Assembly (NCBI GenBank): GCA_019059635.1
Contig: JAGVRJ010000002.1
Coordinates: 2,542,001-2,606,000 of the forward strand
Length of the DNA stretch: 64,000 nucleotides
Reading direction: 5' to 3'
Source: Proales similis
Taxonomy: Eukaryota > Rotifera > Eurotatoria > Ploima > Proalidae
The notes beneath the pieces are model-generated. The model did no database searches. It saw only the letters and a program-made list of their open reading frames with translations, and was not told the origin of the DNA. The first letter of the stretch is position 1; every line of letters begins with the position of its first letter. This document shows positions 33,747-43,793 of the stretch, piece after piece. Position numbers and translations under genes: made by a program.

Positions 33747-34940
33747 TTAGAACAAAGCAGAGAAAAGCAGCGAAAAGCAAAGGAGAATTAGAAATGAATC
33801 AACTCTGGGGACATGTGAAGAGCTCTGTGGCAAATCGAAGCCCATGTCAAGGGCAGTACTTCTTTTCCAGCATGAACTGCGGTAGCCTTTCGATTGGAGC
33901 CAGTTTATATACGATCCGATTCGAGTGTAGATTCTAAGATCGAAGATTTTGACGAATGCTTCGATCCAAATTTAAGAGCCCAAACTCACCCAGGCATTCC
34001 TTTTCTTGCGCAACCGTATCCATAGGAGGTTACGCCGGCACTCACCAGGGTCTCAAGTCTTCCAACTCTTTCCATTACATAAAGACTGCCGCCCGAGTCT
34101 CCTTGGCAGGTGTCTCGGCCACCAGTTATTTGACCCGCGCATATCTGATTGCCCCAGTTCTTTTTCATTTCGGGATTCACCGTTCGGCAAGAGGTCGGAT
34201 GATAAACTTTGAGTCTAACGAACTGAAGAGTAGAGGAGGTTGGACCGTCTTCTCGCAGCGAGCCCCAGCCAACAGCGATCGACGACTGCTGGGTGCGAGG
34301 AAAAATGCTCGAAGCGGACGGTAGACATGCAACCTTAATTGTTGTGCTCTGCTTTACGCTGGTGCCCAAACGAAATAAAGCGATGTCGTTGATTAAATTG
34401 AACGGATCGTAGTCTTCATGCTTTAGATGAACGGCAAATTAAAATTCGCTCGATTTGACCGGAAAATATAAACAGTGCACTCTTACCAGAATAACTTGAG
34501 AAGGCACATATTGAAGAACGCCAGGTGAGTCCAAATTTCGCCGGTCGTGCGCTCCCAAATAAATTGTGTAGACTCTTGGATTACTAGTGCTGCCTTCGAC
34601 ACAATGACCAGCCGTTAGGATGAGATCTTCTTGGATGAGAGTTCCTCCGCAAATGAATGAGCCCGATCGGTAGATCAATGCTGACGCCGGAAAACTTCCC
34701 GGACTTGCTTGGCTCCCACCGACAATCTTATTCAAATCGTCGTCGAAAAGCATTTTTAAAAAAGCTTAAGATAGTCTGATTGTTGAACTTTGCCTTAGAG
34801 TGTGAGACAGACAGAGTCTACTTACGAGCAATTGTTGAATTTGCTATTTCAACTGGCGCGTCATCGGAACAGCTAGCTCCAGCAATAAGCATCGATATGA
34901 TTAAAAGAGAATATTTTCGAAATTTCGATCTGTCGAACAT
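33747..34940 (-). CDS. trypsin-like serine protease with complete triad and hydrophobic C-terminus
   Basis: Exons 34940-34826, 34764-34487, 34420-33990 and 33933-33747, 336 aa. Signal region KYSLLIISMLIAGASC, then IVGGS, LTAGHC (His), NDIA (Asp), RDTCQGDSGG (Asp189 and Ser195). This is the only one of the four cluster genes with an intact triad, so it should be an active trypsin-type enzyme. After the last protease helix the chain continues for about 40 residues and ends in FLILLCFSLLFSALF, which looks like a GPI-attachment signal or membrane anchor as in prostasin-type proteases. A TATAAATT stands at 34992-34999, 52 bp before the ATG. Confidence 0.88.
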
Positions 34941-35766
34941 GGTGCCTTTTTATTTTGCAACTGCCGCCGTGAGAGTTCAACAAGGGCGATGAATTTATAG
35001 TCGATGAATAGGCTTAGAAACAGAGCCCTTGAAGGCTAGAAACTTGAGAAATTCTACATTTGTCAGCTTTCGGTCTTTTTTAGGTATGCAATCAGCGTCT
35101 ACTCTTAGCATTTCTACTTGTAGAACAATACCTCAAGTCACGCTCGCACAGCATGTCCCATTCTTTTAGACATTCGCATGGCACCGCTGTCTCTTGCGTA
35201 ACAATACAAACGAATCAAATGAATCCAAATGAAAACAATAAACAACTAGTCGTTTCTATTTCTTTTTTTCCTTTTCTCCTCTACCTCTCTCTCTCTCTCT
35301 CTTTCTCTGCACTTTTTTTTTTTTTTTGATGTTTGTCAATTCTGCTCATTACACAAGCTCTAAATTGAAACAGAACAAACAGAAGCTGAGGCAAATAATG
35401 AACGGTTACGTAATTAGAGTTAATTACTGTTGGACATGCCTGCTTATGCTGCCGTTTCAGCTGTTGAATTAATTATAGAAAAAAGATTTAAGAATTTAAA
35501 AACGCAATTGTCAAAAAATCAAATCAACACCCAGTCAACCGCTGAGTCGGAGTAAGCCTAACAAATACCAACCAGCTGTTTCTTCCGATTCCAAAATTGA
35601 ATGCAAATTTTTTTTATTTATTTTTATTCATTTTTAAGCTTAATAACCTAGGCTGTCGAATAGAGCGGCTTGAAATCGATTGTACTAAATTGATTTGAAA
35701 AAAATCACTTTGCCGATGATTTATTTCTATTATTCTCTTGGTAATGGTCGGATGGTTGAATACCTG
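34941..35766. other. spacer with TATA box and a CT/poly-T tract
   Basis: TATAAATT on the minus strand at 34992-34999 serves the protease at 33747-34940. A CT tract passing into about 15 T lies near 35283-35328. No gene seen. Confidence 0.5.
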
Positions 35767-37005
35767 TTAGACCTTGGCGTTTTCCAAACCGGTAAACAGA
35801 GGGCCAGAGTTTTCTTGTTGATTTGAACTTGTTGTTGGCTCGATTGTCTGTGCTTTGGATCGATCGAATGCACCGCGACAAATAGTTCGGTAGCCGGCGA
35901 AGGTGAGCACCTTTAAGAGCGAAAAGCAGATTGAAGCCACAAGGAGGCCCAGACTGATTAGGTTGTTTCTAGTCGGCTGTTCGGTGTTCCAGTTTTGAAA
36001 CACACTTCCGATCAAAGCGAAAACGACCACTGGCCATTGAATGAACACATATGTCAAATATTTTGGGATGATGAAGTTTTCCATTATTGAAAGCACGATT
36101 AGAACAAATCCGAGAATGGCCAGTGCCACAGTGCCGGCAATCGACACTTGAAATCCGAAAGAGTAGATGAGCACCGTTGCCAAGCTGAGCAGAGAAGCGA
36201 TTGTTCCCCAAGTGGCGATTATGGCCACACCATTTTGAACAACTACTCGAATGAGCCACAGGTCCACTGATCTAATTCATTAAACTAGTAAATTCAGTTC
36301 GAGTGAAATGCAAATAAATAGGGCCGCATTTACAGATCATTGTTTTCAAACTGATCACGAGCCAGGTAGACCTGACGAGCGAGGACAGCGGTGGCCGAAA
36401 TCAGGAAAAAGGCGAATATGAAGAGAATTATATCGGCGGCCTATAAATCAATCAATTAGACTTTAGAATCTGAGTTGAGCCATCGTTTCGGGTCATCCGG
36501 TCGTTTACTTACCAATATGTACTTGTTGGTCCACACTGGCAGCCAGATAAGAAGCATGAGACAGGCGACGATGTAGCAAAAGAGAAAGCCGTGATTCAGC
36601 AAGTCAATTTTCCTATAGAGCAACTCGCCGTTCAATGTTCGTCTGAATAGGAATATGAAAGAATACAGCAGCCAGATAAACTTGAATGAGCAATTCTATG
36701 AAAGTGTGACACAATGTCATCTAGAGCGTTAAATCACCTGCCAAATGTAGATTGAGCTCCAGACGACAAAGAAAACCAGCGGAACAGGCGTTATGTCATT
36801 CGTGAACAGAGCAGTCACGTTCACCAGTGTGGTCGGATTGAGAACTTGGATTAAGTGAAATGAACGCTAGATAGCATTGATGGCAGCGAATATACTCACT
36901 CTCTGCCGGTATCACATTAGTGATGAAAGCGATCGTGTAAAGTAGAGCGGCGACAATGAAAAGCGATATTTTCGCCTTGTCATGAAGAGCTAGATCGGAA
37001 ACCAT
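35767..37005 (-). CDS. uncharacterised multipass membrane protein
   Basis: Exons 37005-36900, 36844-36738, 36695-36513, 36440-36334 and 36271-35767, 335 aa. About nine hydrophobic helices are visible: FIVAALLYTIAFITNVI, VPLVFFVVWSSIYIWQ, FIWLLYSFIFLF, FLFCYIVACLMLLIWL and IILFIFAFFLISATAV, then four in the last exon. NGVAIIATWGTIASLLSLA and the WxxIYIWQ pattern recall a family of unstudied metazoan multipass proteins, perhaps distantly TspO-like. The loop between helices 1 and 2 has NxT sites. The C-terminal 45 residues are polar. It interrupts the protease cluster. Function unknown. Confidence 0.75.
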
Positions 37006-37405
37006 GATTTCTGCGTCTTTTTCCTCTGTCTGCCTCTTGCAATCAATGCGCTTTTCTTTCTTGCTTGGACCGGTTGTCTAAACTAAATCTGAACTTGTGT
37101 CTTTATATAAAAATGTGATATCTCTTAGGTAAGCATTTACATAAGCTGACTCGTGTGGCGTTGTTCAATTTCAAACCCTATAATCAAATAATTCGACTCT
37201 CGCTATCTGAATAGGAGGTAAACTAAACCAATAACAAGCGCACCGTCCTTCGGCTACCCACATGCAAATACTAATCTATTATGCTCTACGTGCACGGGCT
37301 AAGTTGGTAAATACCAACGTTTGCCTCTTTCTCAATCTCTTCTTTTTCGCTCTCTAGAAACTGAACAAATGCCTCAAATCAGCTAAATTTAGTTTAACGT
37401 CGCCG
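37006..37405. other. spacer upstream of the multipass membrane protein gene
   Basis: 400 bp with no gene seen. It must hold the promoter of the minus-strand gene starting at 37005. Confidence 0.4.
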
Positions 37406-37666
37406 ATGCTTCGCCTGCATGCGAGCCGGTCTTTCTTACGATTTGAAATGAACTCCGGCCTCAAGCTCTTCTCTTATTATTCCTCAGCCCCACGTCAATT
37501 TGCCGCTAAAGCCATAATAATAAGTTTAAAGTGCAAATATGAGTCGCCATTCAAGAGTTCTAATGGTCAGAGCATTTGTCGCGCCCTGAACAAGCGATTA
37601 AGTTCACTCATCAAGAGTGTGTCTCGTAAGCTCGATGGCATCGGTCAAATCTGGCGCACAACTTAA
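37406..37666 (+). CDS. possible small basic protein, 86 aa
   Basis: An intact frame from ATG to TAA, no intron. The protein is rich in Arg, Lys and Ser and starts MLRLHASRSFLRF, which resembles a mitochondrial import signal. No family is recognised and no paralogue is seen. The frame may be chance; it is listed because it lies outside any other gene. Confidence 0.25.
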   Translation: MLRLHASRSFLRFEMNSGLKLFSYYSSAPRQFAAKAIIISLKCKYESPFKSSNGQSICRALNKRLSSLIKSVSRKLDGIGQIWRTT

Positions 37667-37805
37667 AAGTATTCGGTTACCCAAACTGCCCCCAAAAAAC
37701 GCTCATTCTTGATTGATTGATTTTTATTTCAATTTTTGCTTCTAATCACTGCTTGCGCATGAGCCATATTAAGAAGAGCGAGGCTTGGAGCTTTGTAGCT
37801 TTTGT

Positions 37806-38920
37806 TTAGAGGACGCAGAATCGATGCACTCCCACTGATCTGAGCCAATTGACATATCCGCTTACTCTGGTGAAGACGCTTGAAGTTTACTCTTTGATTA
37901 AATTTTGCTTCGATTTGTGGGGCGATTTTCAAGACGCTTACGATCCGACTTCGGGACTGGCACAGCCGTCCTCAGTGAAATAAGAAGTAAATCCGATTAA
38001 TCTCTCACCATCAATAAAAGTTTCGCCATCTAGGTATCCATACAATGGGCTACCACCGTCGCCTGAAGGTGAAAAAATCACATTTTTGATTAGTTGATTT
38101 CTGTGAAGGTTGAATGGTCAAATCGTTCTACTATACCCACGCAAATTCCAGTTTCAACACCCAAGCTACCAGCACACAGCTGACGGCGCCAGTCCTTTCT
38201 CAAGTTTTTTCTCACACTCTCACAAGCCTTTGGGTTAAGTATATTAAGCCAAGTTGATTTAAGGATGTCAGATAACTCCTCGGTTTCGTCCAATCCCCAG
38301 CCAACTGCAAGAACGCTATCTGAAGCAACGTCAACATTTGAATCTTTTGGTAAACACGCGAATCCTATTTGACCGTTTTCCTCCAAGTCCGTATCAAGAC
38401 GAATTACGGCAATGTCGTTCATGAGCGTTCTCGGATTGTAATCTGGGTGCTAGAGAAACATTATTTGTTCAAAAGTCCATATCTGTGTTTGCTTATTTCC
38501 AAGATAACTTACAATAATAACTTGCGAAACTCCGACACTAGCAGCGCCCGAGCTCGGATTGTCGGTCAAATGGAGTTTAGAGCGATCTTTAAGGCCGGCA
38601 ACCACAGTTATGTCCTCTTGCTCAAAACCATCCACACATTGAGCCGCTGTTAGAACCAGGTCCGATTGAATCAAAGTGCCTCCGCAGTTGAACTCATCGT
38701 TGATAAATATCATCACCGCCGAATAGGCGTTTGAGAAAACTGGAGAGCCGTTTACGATTCGCTTATCTAACGGCTTTTCCTGCGGCATTGTCACAGCTTC
38801 AAGGTTCGAGTTTTACTTTTCGAGCTAGTCACTCAGAAAACCAGACCAAAAATCCTTACCTGAATTGATCAGCCAGAAAAACAGGAAAAACTTTGAAAAC
38901 TTATAAGAACTGGTTTTCAT
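37806..38920 (-). CDS. secreted trypsin-fold protein, catalytic His and Ser both replaced (serine protease homologue 3)
   Basis: Exons 38920-38860, 38796-38513, 38449-38137, 38062-37942 and 37878-37806, 283 aa. Signal peptide FFLFFWLINS, then RIVNG. The triad reads LTAAQC (His to Gln), NDIA (Asp kept) and GDGGS in place of GDSGG (Ser195 to Gly). Asp189 is also lost (ETGICVG). Cysteines of the fold are kept and the frame is intact through five exons, so it is a maintained non-enzyme rather than debris. A TATAAATA element stands at 38965-38972, 45 bp before the ATG. Confidence 0.88.
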
Positions 38921-38964
38921 GGTTAATGCAAGTGCAAATGATCAAGTTTTAGACCTTTAAGCCT

Positions 38965-38972
38965 TATTTATA
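38965..38972 (-). promoter_or_regulatory. TATA box of serine protease homologue 3
   Basis: TATAAATA on the minus strand, 45 bp upstream of ATG 38920. The same element at a similar distance precedes the genes starting at 33371 and 34940. Confidence 0.55.
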
Positions 38973-39212
38973 GTGGCCGACACGCTTGGAATTTTCCCTT
39001 CGGCCAACTAATCATTGACGACTTTGGCCATACTCATTCAAATTTTCATGGTACCAACCAAGTTTGAACTCTTTTGAGTGCAAATTGGTTAAGGCCAATC
39101 AGAGTGAGAAAAATTTGTTTCTTGTTGCGTAACATTACGAGGCTCTTTATTGGAAAAAAATTTGGGAAGGAATTTTATTTTAAAATTATGAGATAGAATG
39201 ATGGCTGAGCGG

Positions 39213-40360
39213 CTATGCGCAGTCGTGCATGAATCCGTTCGAGCGTAGCCAACCAAGATAACTTGCCACTCGTGTGTAGATGCTTGAGGGGAACAAAGAA
39301 ATAGAAAAAGAATTGCTTTGCTCGGTTCCACTTAAAACCTACCTTGGCATATTTGGTCTTGCACAACCCTCTCCATACGAGGTGATTCCTTCGAGGATCC
39401 ACAATCCATTGCTTTCGTTATCAGGCGCATACAAAGGGCCGCCGCTGTCACCTTTTCAAAGGAGCAAAGTTATTTGATGAATCTGCATTCAATTGAAAGG
39501 AACGCGGGCATTACCGAAGCAAGTGTCTCGTCCTCCATCTAGGTGGCCCGCGCATATTTGCCTGCTCCAATTTTTTGCAAGATTGGGTGCCAGTCGACTG
39601 CACTTTTCCGGCCCATAGATTGTCAGTTCAACGTAGTGAAGCTTCGAAACTGGCCACGAATGCTCGTCTGGCGAACCCCAGCCAGCAGCGATTGCTTCAA
39701 CTTGAGGCGAGTGAAATCGTTCTTTGGCCGATATGCAAGCGATGCTCGTCTTCTTTGGCAGTTGATTTTCGACTTTGAGTGACAAAAGTGCAATGTCGTT
39801 CAGTAAATTATTCGAATCGTACTCAGGATGCTTGCAAGAGATTTAGAAAAATCAGGGAAAGAACATAGCCACTTGACTTACAATCATAATCTGATGCACG
39901 CCTGAACGGAAAACTTGCGACTTGGCGCTCTTGAGAGCGTTTTTATCCAACAAGCCCATTACGATTTGAACCGAATCGGCTGAGTCGCCGTTTACACACG
40001 ACGCCGACGTTAGAACAAGATCGGATTGTATCAGAGTGCCGGCGCATTTGAAGCTGCCGTTTGCTTCAATCATGGCAATGTGTGGAATATCATCAGAGGT
40101 AGCCTCTGTTCCTCCCACAATTCTTTTCAGTCTGTCTAACGAGTCTTCATACAAATCGGCTTAAATAAATCTGAAAAGAGGCATTCAAGTGAATTACCTT
40201 TGGATGCTGTTTGCTTAACTGACATCGCATCTAAGCTCGCTTAAGTATTGGCCTTAAGTTTTTAAAAAAGAAGTCTACGGTTCATTATTGAAGACCTACA
40301 TGAGCTCAAGAGCCAGAGCAACAGTGGGGTAAACAGGAAGGATTTGAGTTGAGAGGCCAT
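39213..40360 (-). CDS. secreted trypsin-fold protein, catalytic His replaced by Ser (serine protease homologue 4)
   Basis: Exons 40360-40300, 40159-39882, 39830-39515, 39451-39343 and 39282-39213, 277 aa. Signal peptide [13 protein letters not shown] in a 61-nt first exon, the same size as in homologue 3. Mature start RIVGG. The triad reads LTSASC (His lost), NDIA (Asp) and GDSGG (Ser); RDTCFGDSGG keeps Asp189. The last exon encodes [12 protein letters not shown], the usual closing helix. Introns fall at the same positions and phases as in homologues 1 and 3. First intron 140 nt, the rest 51-60 nt. Confidence 0.85.
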
Positions 40361-40678
40361 CGATAGGGCGCTTGTTCACTTTTCGGCCGAATATAAATTG
40401 ACTGGTCAAAATGACCATCGCTTTTATGTGATGAGCAGTCAAGCGACAAGTTCACGGTTGAGAGATTGCTTTAGTTCAGGGTTAATCAGACTAGGTTGAG
40501 GCCAAATTAGTACTGGAGGGCTTTTCTGGCAAAATTTATTTGATAGAAGACGTGCTGGTTAGATTAGAGGGGTGATAATCGAGCCAAATTAAACTAAAAT
40601 GACACTTAATGCGATTTAAAATAATGATGATGAATGAAACATGTGTATGTATAGGTTCTATACATAGGTCAAAGAGCT
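40361..40678. other. spacer upstream of serine protease homologue 4
   Basis: 318 bp, AT-rich, with TTTATAT on the minus strand near 40391-40398 as a weak TATA candidate. It also includes the 3' end of the SRP receptor gene. Nothing else seen. Confidence 0.4.
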
Positions 40679-42846
40679 TTATTTGAGAAGGGCCTGAACC
40701 ACAGACTGGACATTCAAACTCTTAAGGTCAGAGTAGGTTTGTCCCGTGCCCACAAACACGATCGGCTGGCCAGTTGTATAGGTCATCGAGACGGCCGCTC
40801 CCACTTTGTCATCGATTGTGTCAAATTTGGTGAGTAAGATGCCGTCGATTGCTCGAATTTCTTCGCCACTCTTGGCGAAGCTGTTGTCAATCAGAGCCTG
40901 ATTGAACTTTCGTACTTGATCGACCGCCTCGTTGCCGACCAGAGCTTCGCCCACAAACAGAACCAGGTCTGGTTGGTTTATATTGATCAACTAGAAGAAT
41001 ACAAGTTAAGTTAGATCTAGATTGTTTGTTCAATCAATCCTATGGCTCTTACTTTGGCCAGAGCCTTCATCAGAGGCTCATTGTCCTGCATTCTTCCAGC
41101 TGTATCAATCAAAACAACGTCAAAATCATTCGACTTGGCTTTAAAAAGCAGATTCATGATCTTATGTCGCACGAAATGTCTTCTGTGAGCACTCACCAGT
41201 ATTAATGGCATCAAGGGCGATGGCGGCTGCGTCCTTGCCATAGCCCTTCTCAAAAAGTTCGACCATTGTGCGGCCATTGTGGCTCTCTGGCGGATGGAGA
41301 GCGTTCAAATGTCGCGCATGGGTTCGCAGCTGTTCAACTGCACCTGAACGGAAAGTATCGCAAGCAGCTATCATAACTCGGAATGAGTTTTCAATCAACC
41401 AAAATGTGACCTTGGCCAAGTTTGTTGACTTGCCAACTCCATTTACACCGCAAAACACAATCACATAGGGCCGCTTGGCACGTTTGGCGTCGTAGACCTC
41501 GCGGAGGATGTCCACTCGGCGCTTGGGCGTCAAAATCTTTACCATGGCTTCGAGCAGTGCCTGCTTAACAGTTGTGGTCACAAACTGAAAGCTGCTCAAC
41601 TGCTTGCCCTCCAGATTTTGAGCCACACTGTCGCAAACCTTTTGTGCAATTTCAGCCGCCACATTTTTGGCTACGAGATGCTCTTGCATCTTTTCCATCA
41701 CTGGAGCAATCATTTCTTTGGTCAGTGTCTTGGAGCCGACCAGGTTTTTTAGCGATGAGAATAGGCCTCCACCGGCGCTGGTGCTTTTTTTGGCTTGTTT
41801 GGCGCTGTTGTTGTTCGGCTCTTCTCTTGTTGAGAGTTCTTCGATTTCGTTGTCGTCTTCCTCAACCTCAATCGATCGTAAATCTCCTTTGAACTTGCCC
41901 ACATCGCTTGTGGTCGCGTACTGGGAATTGGCGAACTTTTCTCGGTCTGTCTCGTCTGCTTTGTCGCCGTAATCGAGCTCCTCGGGCTCAGCCGACCCTT
42001 CCCATTTGGTGCCTTGCTTGCCTTTCTTTGCTTGTGGTGAAGTCACCTTGGTTTTTCTGTAAAAATCATTATTTTCAATCGCGCTCAATGCAAAGGAAGG
42101 CGGTCTTTAGACTTACGACTTGGCACTCTTGTCGAATTTTCTCATGGTTCTTGGACCACCACTACCGGGAGCGCGTGGCAAAGCGCTGGGCGAAGATTCA
42201 GGGCCTGACTGGCCATTCTCTTCGTTAGAGGCGTGCGAAGGCTCGGCCACCGGCTTGCTTTTGGTCGATTTTGATTCTGACTCGGCAGGTGACGAGAGAA
42301 AGTTGCTAAGAAATCCTTTCTTGTTCTCAATCATCGAAGCAACTGTCTTGGTTGATTTGCTCGACTCATGATAACTGCGAGGCTTTTGCGCACTCTGGTT
42401 GGACAAGCGCGCTTCTTGTTCACACTCTTTGAGCAGTTCGTGAAAGTCTTGCTCAAAATCGGTGAAATCGTTGCCAAACTGGCCACTCTGAATCGCCTGT
42501 TTGTACTTGTCTCTGAATCGGAGCTGAATTTCATTTAGAAATTTATCAATGTAAGTGAGCCGCAGGATATTCTGATAGGCAACCACAAATATTAACTCAA
42601 ACTCGTTGTCAAGCTTGTATTGAAGCGAAAGTGTATTGTGGTTCCACGCACTTGTCAGGCCTCTTTCCTACGCAATCGGCAATGATTAGAGTCGAAGTAC
42701 GCTGGACTAGATCTAAAATGGGCAATAACCTGCAGGATGACGCTTTTGATGAGCTCGTTGACCGAATTGGTCAACAGCTGGCTGGTGCCCTGGAAATACC
42801 AGAGAACGATGCCACCTTTGCTCAATATGGTAAAAAGATCCAACAT
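40679..42846 (-). CDS. SRPRA: signal recognition particle receptor alpha subunit
   Basis: Exons 42846-42730, 42667-42117, 42056-41197, 41138-41053 and 40990-40679, 641 aa against 638 in human. The N-terminus [20 protein letters not shown] is the SRX longin domain that binds SRP receptor beta. A charged linker follows, then the N domain and the SRP GTPase G domain: [13 protein letters not shown] (G1), [20 protein letters not shown] (G3), [13 protein letters not shown] (G4) and GTGQTYSDL. It docks ribosome-SRP complexes at the ER. The intron at 41139-41196 is fixed by the [20 protein letters not shown] alignment. Confidence 0.96.
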
Positions 42847-43793
42847 TGTAAATAATCTAAAACAAAAGCCAACACCATTTATCAGTACTCGGTTGCAAGC
42901 ATCCAACAACTAGAGCGTATAACTAGAGCGTAAACGAGCCAACCAAGAAAGCTACTGCCCGATAGACATGAAGCGAATGTTCCGATTCTCAAACAAATTT
43001 GTGAGACGTCATCACAATGCGAAAGTATTGCCTTGCTTTGAAGGCAGCATGTGTATTGAGATTATGCGCACGTGCACAACCAAGTTCGCTTTTGTTGTGA
43101 CGATAGGACCCGGCCAATATCCGAATTAAGCTTCTCTTGTCAAAATTCAATCTACCAGCCGCGCTTTACCAACATGAGAACAGAAATCAACAAATTCATC
43201 GATTGATTGCAGTAAATTCTCTCAAATTTATGAGATTCAATGTTAAACGAAAAACAAGCAGCTTGCAAGAAACAGAGGTCCCTGAATTGTTCCAAAAATT
43301 TTACTTTTTCACCTCTCAACTCATGGCTTTTCTCTTTTATTAGCTTTCAAATCGGTTCGGCCCGGTAGGCTCGCTCAAGTGAACTAGCGTCATTTGAAAA
43401 ATGCTCTCCTGCCTCGTAACTAGCTCCCTTCTTGTATGTAGAAGCAGGCTCATTTGAATTTTCAAACTGGTCGGATCAGACCGCAAAGTGGCACTTTCAA
43501 TTGAGAGGCAGCGCATCTGGCTACTGATATTAAAAGATTGAATGTCGCCAAATTGAGGTGGCTGTCGAGCATCTTGCGCCCCCTAATGTTCAATTGAACA
43601 GACAGATCAAAACAAGCTTCGCATTTTGCAACGCCCCCTCAGACAACAAGATGAATACTAAATTATAAATTCTTGAAGATCATCGTCATTGCTTCAGGCC
43701 TCTAATTTATATTCACGTCGACGGCCGCCAAGTCGCACGCAGCGTGGCAGTGGCTCATATTTGGAATCAGAAATTAAGAAAACTCGCGTCAAT
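42847..43793. other. intergenic region between divergent SRPRA and QSOX
   Basis: 947 bp holding both promoters. The frame of QSOX stays open upstream to 43689 but without signal-peptide features. No other gene seen. Confidence 0.4.

Noticed and set aside
32268-40360. Calling the non-catalytic protease genes pseudogenes
   Set aside because: Frames, splice sites, signal peptides and cysteines are intact; loss is limited to active-site residues.
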